A DNA stretch of 64,000 nucleotides from JAFGCL01 sp964423835 (lineage in GTDB: Bacteria > Chloroflexota > Dehalococcoidia > UBA2247 > RBG-13-53-26): assembly GCA_964423835.1 (NCBI GenBank), contig CAYRGJ010000002.1:62001-126000 (forward strand), read 5' to 3'. Below are positions 51,880-60,335 of this stretch, in pieces (within the stretch, counting starts at the first letter, position 1; every line of letters starts with the position of its first letter). The notes below the pieces were generated by a model that saw only the letters and a program-made list of their open reading frames with translations, had not been told where the DNA came from and did no database searches. The position numbers were made by a program, and so were the translations under genes.

Positions 51880-53226
51880 TCAGCCCCGGGCCTGCCCCGC
51901 CTGGTCCGCGGGACCCCGGCTCCCGGGCCCGGCCGCGCAGACTGGCCGCAGGAAGAAGGACCCCAGGGCCCCGAGCAGGGCCACGGCGGCGGCCAGCAGC
52001 AGCGCCGGGGAGAAGGAGCCACTGGCGTCAGCCATGGCGCCGGCGACGGTGGGGGCCACTGCCTGCCCGATGCCGAACAGAAGGGTGATCAGCCCCAGAG
52101 CCGCCGGGGCCAGCCTCGGCCCCAGCACGTCCCCGCAGGCGGCGGCCATGATGGCCGGGATGCTCCACGCCGAGAGGCCGAACAGCACTGCCGACAGGGT
52201 GAACCCGATGGGCTCGGTCCACAGCGCGAAAAGGCTGAAGGCCGCCGCGTGAATAAGGTACACGATGATGAGGGCCCGCCGCCGGCCGATTACATCGGAC
52301 ACGGTCCCCCAGAGCAGGCCGCATACCAGGCTGACCCAGCCCATCAGCATGAAGAGGTCGCCGGCCGAGCCTTTGGTGTAGCCGCCCTTGTCCAGCAGGT
52401 GCCTGGTGAAGAAGGTCATGTAGATGATGTAGGAGAACCCGAAGGCCACGTAGACGGCCCCCAGGTGCCATACGGCCCTGGAGCGGTATACCTGGGACCA
52501 GCGTATGCCGCCCGTCAGATGCGGTCGGGCCTCATCCGCGGCGGCGCCCGTCAGCTGCGGTCGGGCCTCATCCGCGGCGGCGCCCGCCGGCTGCGGTCGG
52601 GCCTCATCCGCGGCGGCGCCTATCGGCTGCAGCCCCAGCTCGGCCGGCCGGTTGCGCAGGAAGGCAAAGCTGCCCGCCGCCAGCAGCAGGGTGATGCCGC
52701 CGAAGATGAACCAGCAGGCCCGCCAGCCGCTGTCCTCCCAGGCGGCCAGAACACGGGGCACCACGGCCCCGGCGAAGATGAGAGCGATGGAGGAGCCGGC
52801 CACGGCGATGCCCGACGCCAGCCCCCGGCGCCGGCTGGCGAACCAGGCCGGCAGCAGCGCCATCACCGGCACGTTGCTGGCCCCGCTGCCGATGCCGGCG
52901 AGCACCCGCCAGGCCGCCGCGTCCGGGAAGCCCGCGGCCGCACCGGTGAGCAGCATGCCGGCGGCAGCGACCGCCAGCCCCAGGGCCACGATCACTCGGG
53001 GGCCAAAGCGGGCCGCCAGGGCCCCCCCGATGAGCGCCAGGGCCAGGTAGCCCACCAGGTTGGCCGTGGCCAGGGCGCCGGTACGCGAGTTGTCTATGTC
53101 CAGGCCGGCCTGCATGTCCGGCAGCACCATGGTATAGCCGAAGCGGGCCAGCCCCAGTGATCCGAAGACGACCAGTGTCGCCATCGCCAGGATGGCCCAG
53201 CCATAGTGAAGACGTGGCAGTTTCAT
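51880..53226 (-). CDS. MFS transporter with repeat-expanded central loop
   Basis: The 448-residue protein has about 12 membrane helices in two halves, with LARFGYTMVLPDMQAGL in the first and SVVWGTVSD-type loop signatures, the pattern of YbfB/oxalate-formate-antiporter-like major facilitator proteins. The central cytoplasmic loop contains three tandem copies of a 13-residue unit (AAADEARPQ plus four residues). The substrate is unknown; the neighbouring acyl-CoA genes suggest an organic acid. No strong ribosome site precedes ATG 53226, and the terminator of the SDR operon lies just upstream. Confidence 0.85.
   Translation of the reverse strand: MKLPRLHYGWAILAMATLVVFGSLGLARFGYTMVLPDMQAGLDIDNSRTGALATANLVGYLALALIGGALAARFGPRVIVALGLAVAAAGMLLTGAAAGFPDAAAWRVLAGIGSGASNVPVMALLPAWFASRRRGLASGIAVAGSSIALIFAGAVVPRVLAAWEDSGWRACWFIFGGITLLLAAGSFAFLRNRPAELGLQPIGAAADEARPQPAGAAADEARPQLTGAAADEARPHLTGGIRWSQVYRSRAVWHLGAVYVAFGFSYIIYMTFFTRHLLDKGGYTKGSAGDLFMLMGWVSLVCGLLWGTVSDVIGRRRALIIVYLIHAAAFSLFALWTEPIGFTLSAVLFGLSAWSIPAIMAAACGDVLGPRLAPAALGLITLLFGIGQAVAPTVAGAMADASGSFSPALLLAAAVALLGALGSFFLRPVCAAGPGSRGPADQAGQARG
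52505..52625. repeat. 39-bp tandem repeat within the MFS gene
   Basis: Three near-identical 39-bp units, each containing GCGGTCGGGCCTCATCCGCG, encode the 13-residue repeats of the transporter's central loop. The unit is a multiple of three, so copy number can change without breaking the frame. Confidence 0.85.
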
Positions 53227-53240
53227 GACGGCAACAAAAG

Positions 53241-53264
53241 AGCGGCGCCGTCTCCGGCGCCGCT
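53241..53264 (-). terminator. Intrinsic terminator after the SDR/thiolase operon
   Basis: AGCGGCGCCG and CGGCGCCGCT form a perfect 10-bp stem with a TCTC loop, followed on the minus strand by CTTTTGTTG. It lies 22 bp after the SDR stop and only 14 bp upstream of the MFS start codon. Confidence 0.8.
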
Positions 53265-53286
53265 CGCGGGTTCCGACACGCCGGCC

Positions 53287-54237
53287 CTACGCCTTGGGGG
53301 CCTGGGGCGGGGCGGGGGGAGCCGGGTTCACCCAGTTGACCAGCAGGAACTTGGGCACCAGCTCCTCCAGCTCTTCAATGGTCCACTTCTCGCCCTTGCG
53401 ATGGTCCTTGTGGATGGTCTTGACCAGCTCGTTGGCGGAGTAGATGCCCACCGTGCCGCCGGCAGCCCTGAAGGACAGGAAGTTGATGTTGGCCGCGGCA
53501 TCAGTGCAGAGGTAGACCACGATCGGAGCGGTGAACTCCGGGCCGGGCATGGACAGGCGGTCCTCCAGCACCTGCTTGGTGATCTTGCCCTCTTCGTATT
53601 GTCTCTGGAAGTTGGCCTTGACCTTGTCATTCATGGTCATCCTGGTCGCAGCCATGGGCACCAGGCAGTTGCAGGTAATGCCAAAGCGGCCGTTCTCCAT
53701 GGCTATCACCCGGGAGAGGCTGGTTATGGCGCCCTTGGCCGCGGCGTAGTTGGCCTGGCCCGGGGCGAAGCCCAGCCAGGCGGCCGAGCTGGGGTTGATG
53801 ATCCGGCCCCAGTTCTGCTTCCTCATGTACGGGAGGGCGTGGCGGCAGGTGTTGAAGGTGCCCTTGAGGTGCACCTTGATCACCTCGTCCCAGTCCTCCT
53901 CCGACATGTTGTGCAGCATCTTGTCCCGCAGAACGCCCTGCGAGTTGACCAGTATGTCGATCTTGCCGAAGGTATCCACGCAGGCCTTGATCAGCCTCTC
54001 GGCCGCGGCGAAATCCCCCGCGTTCTCGAAGCTGGCGATGGCGGTGCCGCCGGCCTTCTTGATATCCTCAGCGGTCTCTTCCGCCGGAGGCAGGCTGTGG
54101 CCCTCCTCGGCCTTCCGGGTGACCCCATTGACCACTACCTTGGCGCCCTCAGCCGCCAGCCCCAGCGCTATCTCGCGGCCAATGCCCCTGCCTCCGCCGG
54201 TGACCACCGCGCACTTGCCTTCTAGCCTTTTCCCCAT
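53287..54237 (-). CDS. Short-chain dehydrogenase, 3-hydroxyacyl-CoA type
   Basis: The 316-residue protein has TGGGRGIG near residues 14-21, NSQG in place of NNAG, and the catalytic Ser with YAAAK near residues 163-167. It is a close paralogue of the SDR at 7139-8059, sharing the insert after the first strand (with PAEETAEDIKKAGGTAIA) and a similar C-terminus. It probably oxidises a 3-hydroxyacyl-CoA. It ends with a proline-rich tail NPAPPAPPQAPKA. It is the last gene of an operon with the thiolase and the HMG-CoA-synthase-like protein. Confidence 0.87.
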   Translation of the reverse strand: MGKRLEGKCAVVTGGGRGIGREIALGLAAEGAKVVVNGVTRKAEEGHSLPPAEETAEDIKKAGGTAIASFENAGDFAAAERLIKACVDTFGKIDILVNSQGVLRDKMLHNMSEEDWDEVIKVHLKGTFNTCRHALPYMRKQNWGRIINPSSAAWLGFAPGQANYAAAKGAITSLSRVIAMENGRFGITCNCLVPMAATRMTMNDKVKANFQRQYEEGKITKQVLEDRLSMPGPEFTAPIVVYLCTDAAANINFLSFRAAGGTVGIYSANELVKTIHKDHRKGEKWTIEELEELVPKFLLVNWVNPAPPAPPQAPKA

Positions 54238-54343
54238 GTCCTAACTACCTCCTTACAAATACTGGGATAAGGACAGGGCGCCGATCCGAGACACGACAGC
54301 ATCATGTCGAAATCGACGCCCCATAGCTCATTTCCCCTGGAGC

Positions 54344-55561
54344 CTAAACGTCAGGCGCTCCGGTGATGGTGATGCCACAGATGAACTGCCCCGGGAAGCC
54401 GCCCTGGTTGTGGGCCAGGCCGAACTTCACGTCCTTGAGCTGCCGGGACGGATCCTGGACCCTCTTCTGGAACTGCAGGTAGAACTCCATGACTTCGCGG
54501 CAGCCGCTGGCCCCAATGGGATGGCCGAACGACTTCAAGCCGCCGCTGATGCCGATGGGTATCTCGCCTTCCTGCTCCCAGGCCCCGGACTCGACGTCCT
54601 CCTTGCCCTTGCCGTAGGGGCAGATGCCCATGGACTCAACGCCCACCAGCTCGGCGATGGAGAAGCAGTCGTGAACCTCAGCCAGGCTCAGCTCCTTCCG
54701 AGGGTTCTTGATGCCCGCCTGGGCAAAGGCCTGCTTGGCCGCCGCCTCGGTGGCATCCCAGTAGGTGAAGTCGAACCGGGGGTCTTCTTTGCCCCACCCA
54801 GGGCTGGCGGCGACGCCGAAGCCCTTGATGGTGATGTAGTCATGCTTGTGGTTGACCGCGTACTTGGGCACGTCCTCCGTGCGGCACATCACCGCCGCGC
54901 CGGCGCCATCGGTGACGCCGCAGCAGTCGAAGAGGCCCAGAGGCCAGGCGATTATGGGAGCGTTCATGGCCTGCTCCACGGTGATCTCCCGGCGCAGCAT
55001 GGCCCGGGGGTTGCGGGCGCCATTGTGATGGCTCTTCACCGAGATCTTGGCCAGGGTCCTCTTGCCCTCCTCCTTGGAGAGGCCCCACTTCCGGAAGTAG
55101 GCGGTGGCCGCCAGGGCATAGCGGCCGGGGGCGGCGCCGAACTCCTGGGCATACATGGGATAGACCATGCCCGGAGCGCCGGCCGTGGCCATGCCGCCAA
55201 AGCCGACATCCTTCAGCTTCTCAAAGCCCACCGCCAGGACCAGGTCGTACTGCTTGGAGGCCAGGCCGAGGGCCGCCCCGCGGATAACCTCCGCACCCGA
55301 CGCGCAGCCGTTCTCCACCCTGGTTATGGGGATCTGCTGCAGCTGCAGCGTCTGGGAGATCACCACGCCGGTGGTGGCCGTCTCGTTCTGGTAGTAGCCC
55401 GTCCAGCAGGCGTCGATCTGCTTCTTGTCTATGCCAGCGTCGGTGAAGGCCTCGTTGCAGGCCTCGCTGATGAGGTCAAAGAGGCCGTAGTTCCAAAGCT
55501 CGCCCCACTTGGACAGCCCCATGCCGATGATCGCTACTTTATCTCGAATACTCTCTGCCAT
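54344..55561 (-). CDS. Thiolase, SCP2/archaeal type
   Basis: The 405-residue protein is a thiolase of the sterol-carrier/archaeal subfamily. The nucleophilic Cys is in ENGCASGAEV near residue 84, EVHDCFSIAE carries the His and second Cys region, and SFGHPIGASG the active-site His loop. Such thiolases usually work with a DUF35 zinc/OB-fold partner, here fused to the protein encoded next upstream. Together they could make or cleave 3-oxoacyl-CoA, or act as retro-aldolase as in steroid side-chain enzymes. The start is 34 bp after the upstream stop. Confidence 0.88.
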   Translation of the reverse strand: MAESIRDKVAIIGMGLSKWGELWNYGLFDLISEACNEAFTDAGIDKKQIDACWTGYYQNETATTGVVISQTLQLQQIPITRVENGCASGAEVIRGAALGLASKQYDLVLAVGFEKLKDVGFGGMATAGAPGMVYPMYAQEFGAAPGRYALAATAYFRKWGLSKEEGKRTLAKISVKSHHNGARNPRAMLRREITVEQAMNAPIIAWPLGLFDCCGVTDGAGAAVMCRTEDVPKYAVNHKHDYITIKGFGVAASPGWGKEDPRFDFTYWDATEAAAKQAFAQAGIKNPRKELSLAEVHDCFSIAELVGVESMGICPYGKGKEDVESGAWEQEGEIPIGISGGLKSFGHPIGASGCREVMEFYLQFQKRVQDPSRQLKDVKFGLAHNQGGFPGQFICGITITGAPDV

Positions 55562-55595
55562 CTTTTCTATACTCCTACATCAAAGATCCGGCGAC

Positions 55596-57026
55596 CTAGC
55601 ACCGTATGGGGCGGGCCTTCCACATGTAGTTGCGGAAGCCTGTCCCCTCCCGGCCACCATCGAAGAACAATCTGAAGGTAAGCTCCATGGGCATGCCCAC
55701 CTCGACCTTGGCCGGATCGCGGTCCGTCAGCTGGGAGTAATACCGGCCGCCACCGTCCAGGTCGATGACGCCCCTGATCAAGGGCAGTATGATCTCGTTG
55801 GCGCGCTCGTCGATGCTGTAGGTGAAGAGCTTTCCGGTCTTGTCAGACAGGCGGACCGGCTCGAACTGGCCCTCGACCAGGCAGTACATGCAGGCCGTCT
55901 GCCGGGGATACTGGATGCCGCCGCACTTCTTGCACTTCTGCCCATAGGCGGCGTAGAAGGCCTTCCGCTCCCTCCAGACAAACGACACGGCGGTGCGCCG
56001 CACCGGGCGCACGCTGGGGGCCCACTCCATCATGTCCCGCATCCGCAGGTAGACGCCATAGTTAGCCAGCATGGCCTTGGAGGCCAGGTGCTTCTTTATG
56101 CCGCGCCTGTCGCGCACCTTCTCGATCTGGGGCTGCACCTGCAGCACGTAGGCATCGGCCCCATCTCCGTAGTTGGCGAAGAGGATCTTGTCCCCCGGCT
56201 TGGCATCCTCCAGGGCCCGCACCAGGGTCATGGGGGCCGTGGCGGAGCCGGTGTCGCCCACCACGTCAAACAGCGGCGCCACCACCTGGGTCTTGGCATC
56301 CAGGCCAACCTTCTGGGCCACCGCGCCATGGCTCCGGGCGTCGGCGCCGTTGAAGACCGCCTTGGCGAAGTCCTTGGGGCCCACGCCGCACTTCTTCATC
56401 ACGCCCTTGATGGCCTCAGGCAGGATCCTCTCCCACCCTTCGTCCTTGACGAAGCGGTCCTCCCAGGTCCAGTGGAACTTGTCCTTGGCCTTCAGCCAGG
56501 TGTCGAGGAACTCGCTGGACACGCTGTAGCTGCCTTCCACGCTCACCGCCACATCCGAGTCGCCGATGATGAACGCGGCCGCGCCATCGCCCAGATTGGG
56601 CTCCATGTCAGAGGCGGGCGCCGGCAGGCGGGTGTCGGAGGCCACCACCGCCACCCTCTTGGCCGCCCCGGCCTTGACCGCATTAACCGCAGCGTTGAGG
56701 GCATTGGTCCCCGACCGGATGGAATTGCCGAAGTCCGCGCTGTCGATGTCATCGCGAAGGTCCGCGGCCGCCTTGACGATGCTGGCGGACTGCTTCTCCC
56801 TGTAGGGCGCGGTCACCGAGGCGAAATAGATGCCATCGACCTTCTGGCGGTCCATGCCCGTCAGGGCGTCGACGACCGCCTCCACCGCCATGGTGATGCT
56901 GTCCTCGTCCACATTGGCGATGGCCTTCTCGCCTTTGCCCGCTGACTTGCCCCAGACCTGGCCGAGCACGTCCCGGCTCATTCTGAACATGGGAATGTAG
57001 GCACCATAAGAGACAATTCCTACCAT
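55596..57026 (-). CDS. HMG-CoA-synthase-like protein fused to DUF35 zinc/OB domain
   Basis: The 476-residue protein joins a thiolase-fold HMG-CoA-synthase-like domain (residues 1-330) to a C-terminal DUF35 module with a rubredoxin-like zinc knuckle (CKKCGG then CMYC, residues about 350-371) and an OB fold. In archaeal HMG-CoA synthases the nucleophile lies in an FACKAGT motif. Here the aligned text is NSIRSGT, with Ile in the Cys position, and the Glu-containing SESxPY block reads SVTAPY. The synthase domain may thus be non-catalytic and serve as a scaffold or CoA-binding partner for the thiolase. It is first in its operon. Confidence 0.82.
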   Translation of the reverse strand: MVGIVSYGAYIPMFRMSRDVLGQVWGKSAGKGEKAIANVDEDSITMAVEAVVDALTGMDRQKVDGIYFASVTAPYREKQSASIVKAAADLRDDIDSADFGNSIRSGTNALNAAVNAVKAGAAKRVAVVASDTRLPAPASDMEPNLGDGAAAFIIGDSDVAVSVEGSYSVSSEFLDTWLKAKDKFHWTWEDRFVKDEGWERILPEAIKGVMKKCGVGPKDFAKAVFNGADARSHGAVAQKVGLDAKTQVVAPLFDVVGDTGSATAPMTLVRALEDAKPGDKILFANYGDGADAYVLQVQPQIEKVRDRRGIKKHLASKAMLANYGVYLRMRDMMEWAPSVRPVRRTAVSFVWRERKAFYAAYGQKCKKCGGIQYPRQTACMYCLVEGQFEPVRLSDKTGKLFTYSIDERANEIILPLIRGVIDLDGGGRYYSQLTDRDPAKVEVGMPMELTFRLFFDGGREGTGFRNYMWKARPIRC

Positions 57027-57181
57027 ACTACTGCTCCTTTGCTCCTTTCCGGGGTTTCGTAATCCAGACTGCGGAAGATGTGCCTAGGGGTCTTAAGACT
57101 GATGAGAAACTGCTGGGCTGCCGTTTCACTGGAGATCTGCTCGGCGCGGGTACAAAGTCCAGTCTCATGCCAGTCTCTTTT

Positions 57182-57211
57182 ATGATAAGGTAGCGCGTGA
57201 TCGCGTGTCAA
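57182..57211 (-). promoter_or_regulatory. Sigma70 promoter of the HMGS-like/thiolase/SDR operon
   Basis: On the minus strand TTGACA (57206-57211) and TATCAT (57182-57187) are 18 bp apart; the spacer holds a GATC-centred imperfect palindrome. A 156-base leader follows with no clear structure. Confidence 0.75.
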
Positions 57212-57256
57212 TTTGACGTGTAGTTGGCCGGGGGCCCGCATGCTACAATATGTCCC

Positions 57257-57790
57257 ATGGGGAACAACGCGGTGAAAAGAGCCGCGGCCGCGCGCTACAC
57301 TCCCGAGGAAGTCTGGGAAGCCGACGCCGGCATCATGACGCTCGGCGAGAACGAGCTGCGCGCGCTGGTATCAGAGGCGCTCTCCAGGGTGCCGAGGCGG
57401 GTGGCCGACAGGGTGTTCGCCGGGTGCATCTTTATCATGGCCAAGTTCGAGTGGGGAGCGGGGACCTACATCCCGAAGGAGCTGCTCCAGGGCAAGTGCG
57501 TCATCGCCCTGTCCGAGAAGCTCATGGACGAAGACCGGGAGAGCGCCATACGCACCATCCTGCACGAGGTGGCCCACTTCTACCTGGAGCACGTGCCTCC
57601 GGGGCTGGCCACTGACCTGGGGGAGAGCTGCGACTGCCGGCAGGAGGAGGAGGCGGAACGCCAGGCCGGCCGCTGGCTTCGGGCGGCCGCCGGGGCCCGG
57701 CCGGAGCGGGGCAGGGCGCGGCGGAGAAGCAGCGCCGGGCGGATGGAACCAGAGAGCAGGCCCGAAGCAGAGGTATCGCGGAGACGTTGA
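57257..57790 (+). CDS. HExxH metallopeptidase-like protein
   Basis: The 177-residue protein has ILHEVAHFYLEH near residue 103-114, the zinc-binding HExxH, with EEEAERQAGRW downstream, in which a Glu could be the third ligand as in ImmA/IrrE-type peptidases. The last 40 residues are Arg-rich and probably disordered. TACAAT (57244-57249) lies seven bases before ATG 57257 and there is no ribosome site, so the message may be leaderless. It is followed by a GH3 gene after 29 bp. Confidence 0.7.
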   Translation: MGNNAVKRAAAARYTPEEVWEADAGIMTLGENELRALVSEALSRVPRRVADRVFAGCIFIMAKFEWGAGTYIPKELLQGKCVIALSEKLMDEDRESAIRTILHEVAHFYLEHVPPGLATDLGESCDCRQEEEAERQAGRWLRAAAGARPERGRARRRSSAGRMEPESRPEAEVSRRR

Positions 57791-57819
57791 TCAGGCAGGA
57801 GCCTGTCTGAGAGGAGAGC

Positions 57820-60231
57820 ATGTACACAGACGCATCGAAACCCATCCCGGCACGGGTGGAGGATCTCATCTCCCGCATGACGCTGGAGGAGAAGGTGGCG
57901 CAGCTGTGCGGCTGCTGGCATTTTGATCTGCTGGGCCCGTCCGGATACGAGCCCGGGCGGATGGAGTCCAGACTGGCTCAGGGGATCGGCCAGGTCTCCC
58001 GCCTGGCCGGCATGAGCCCGGAGCCGCCGGCCCAGACCGCGGCGGCGGTCAACACCATTCAGCACTACCTCCTGGAGAGCACCCGCCTGGGGATCCCGGC
58101 CATATTCCACGAGGAGTGCCTCTGCGGATACCAGGCCAGCCAGGGCACCGTGTTCCCGCAGGCCATCGGCCTGGCGGCCACCTGGGACCCGGAGCTGGTC
58201 CGCCGGATGACTGACGCCATCCGGCTGGAGATGTTGGCGGCGGGCGCCAGGCAGGGCCTGGCTCCGGTGCTGGACATCACCCGCGATCCCCGCTGGGGGC
58301 GCACCGAGGAGACCTTTGGCGAAGACCCCTACCTGGCCTCCGCCATGGGGAAGGCCTACGTGCAGGGGCTGCAGGGCGAACGCCTGTCCGAGGGCGTTAT
58401 GGCCACGGCCAAGCACTTTATCGGCTACGGGTGCTCCGAGGGAGGTCTGAACTGGGCCCCGGCGCACGTTCAGCCGCGGGAGCGGCGCGAGGTCTTTGCC
58501 CGGCCGTTCGAGACGGCGATACGGGAGGCCGGGCTGGCCTCCGTGATGAACGCCTACAACGAGATCGACGGCATCCCCTGTACGGTATCGCGGGAGCTGC
58601 TGACGGACTTCCTGCGCGGGCAGCTGGGCTTCCAGGGCCTGCTGGTCTCGGACTACATGGCCATCGAGAGCGCCTGCCACTATCACCGGGTGGCCCGGGA
58701 CTTCAAGGAGGCCGGGATCCAGGCCCTCCGGGCCGGCATGGATGTGGAGCTGCCTTCCGCCACCGCATACAGCTTCCTGACGGCCGCGGTCCGGGACGGT
58801 CTGGTAGATGAGGCCACCGTCGATGCCTCGGTGCGCCGGATGCTGGAGGCCAAGTTCCGGCTGGGCCTTTTCGAGAAGCCCTACGTGGACACGGGCCGCA
58901 CTGCGGAGGCCTTTGGCCGGCCGGAGGCCGCGGACATATCGCACCGCCTGGCCCTGGAGTCCATGACCCTGCTGAAGAACCAGGACAGCCTCCTTCCCCT
59001 GGGCTCCCACCTGAAGAAGATCGCCGTCATCGGGCCGCTGTCCGACAGCATCCGCTGCCTGCTGGGGGACTACAACTACGTCAGCTTCACCGAGGGCGTG
59101 GTCGGCACGTTCCAGTCCATGGCCAGGGAGGCCGGCATCGACCCCGCTGAACTGGGAGGGTTCGTCGGTCACCATGCCACCGCCTTCAGCGATTTCATGG
59201 AGCCGTCGGATGAGGAGGGCATCGCCCGCCAGAACTACGGGGAGCCCACCATCCTCGAGGCGGTGAGGTCACTGGCCGGAGATAGCGTCACCATCAGGCA
59301 CGCCCGGGGCTGCGGCCTGAACTGCAATGACCGCACCCAGATCCAGGGGGCCATTGACGCCGCCAGGGCCTCCGACATCGCCGTCCTGGTGCTGGGAGGC
59401 AAGTCCGGGCTGGACGGCTCCTGCACCTGCGGGGAGACGCGGGACAGCGCCACCCTGGACCTGCCCGGGGTGCAGCAGGAGCTCCTGGAGGCGGTCCATG
59501 CCACCGGTACGCCGGTGGTCCTGGTCGTGGTCAGCGGCCGTCCCCTGGCCCTCGCCTGGGCCGCCGAGAACATCGGGGCCATACTGCTGGCCTGGGTGCC
59601 CGGCCAGGAAGGGGGCCGGGCCGTCGCCGACATCCTCTTCGGCCGGGCCGCGCCGGGGGGCCGCCTGCCCATGTCCGTGCCACGGAGCGTGGGACAGGTC
59701 CCGGTGTACCACGGCCACAAGCCATCCGGCTGTCGCTCTCAGTTCACCGGCCACTATGCCGACCTGCCTGCCAGCCCGCTCTATCCCTTCGGCTACGGCC
59801 TGGGCTACACCTCCTTCGAGTACGGCCAACTTCGCATCAGCCCAGAGGACGTCGAGAGCGGGGGAACGGTACACGTCTCCTGCAACGTGAGGAACACCGG
59901 CCAGGCGCCCGGCGACGAGGTGGTCCAGCTGTACGTCCACGATCGGGAGGCCGAAGTCACCCGCCCGATGGCAGAGCTGGCCGGCTTCTGCCGGCTGCAT
60001 CTGCGCCCGGGGGAGACCCGGACGGTGTCCTTTGCCTTGAAGACCGGGCAGCTGGCCTTCTGCAACACCGCCATGGAGCTGGTGGTGGAGCCGGGGAACA
60101 TCGATGTCATGGTGGGCGCTTCGAGCGAGGACATCCGACTCATGGGCGAGTTCCGGATCATCGGCCGGGCGCTCCGGATAGAGGGAGCCCGCCCGCTCAC
60201 ATCCGAGGCCAGGCACCACCAGGCGAAGTGA
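57820..60231 (+). CDS. Glycoside hydrolase family 3 (beta-glucosidase/xylosidase-like)
   Basis: The 803-residue protein has the GH3 N-terminal barrel (residues about 15-320), with the nucleophile Asp278 in LLVSDYMAIES. The GH3 C-terminal alpha/beta domain (about 385-620) and a fibronectin-III-like domain (about 690-770, SGGTVHVSCNVRNTG) follow. VLDITRDPRWGRTEETFGEDPYL is the barrel signature. There is no signal peptide, so it acts in the cytoplasm on imported oligosaccharides. Specificity is not predictable. It is the only carbohydrate-active gene in the window. Confidence 0.92.
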   Translation: MYTDASKPIPARVEDLISRMTLEEKVAQLCGCWHFDLLGPSGYEPGRMESRLAQGIGQVSRLAGMSPEPPAQTAAAVNTIQHYLLESTRLGIPAIFHEECLCGYQASQGTVFPQAIGLAATWDPELVRRMTDAIRLEMLAAGARQGLAPVLDITRDPRWGRTEETFGEDPYLASAMGKAYVQGLQGERLSEGVMATAKHFIGYGCSEGGLNWAPAHVQPRERREVFARPFETAIREAGLASVMNAYNEIDGIPCTVSRELLTDFLRGQLGFQGLLVSDYMAIESACHYHRVARDFKEAGIQALRAGMDVELPSATAYSFLTAAVRDGLVDEATVDASVRRMLEAKFRLGLFEKPYVDTGRTAEAFGRPEAADISHRLALESMTLLKNQDSLLPLGSHLKKIAVIGPLSDSIRCLLGDYNYVSFTEGVVGTFQSMAREAGIDPAELGGFVGHHATAFSDFMEPSDEEGIARQNYGEPTILEAVRSLAGDSVTIRHARGCGLNCNDRTQIQGAIDAARASDIAVLVLGGKSGLDGSCTCGETRDSATLDLPGVQQELLEAVHATGTPVVLVVVSGRPLALAWAAENIGAILLAWVPGQEGGRAVADILFGRAAPGGRLPMSVPRSVGQVPVYHGHKPSGCRSQFTGHYADLPASPLYPFGYGLGYTSFEYGQLRISPEDVESGGTVHVSCNVRNTGQAPGDEVVQLYVHDREAEVTRPMAELAGFCRLHLRPGETRTVSFALKTGQLAFCNTAMELVVEPGNIDVMVGASSEDIRLMGEFRIIGRALRIEGARPLTSEARHHQAK

Positions 60232-60335
60232 AGGCCGGCAGGCGCCCCACGGCGCCTCTCCGAACCACAGCCGGCCCGGCGACCCCGCCGGCGTGAGCAT
60301 CTTGTGACGGCCCCTCACCCGGCCGAGATACCCCG

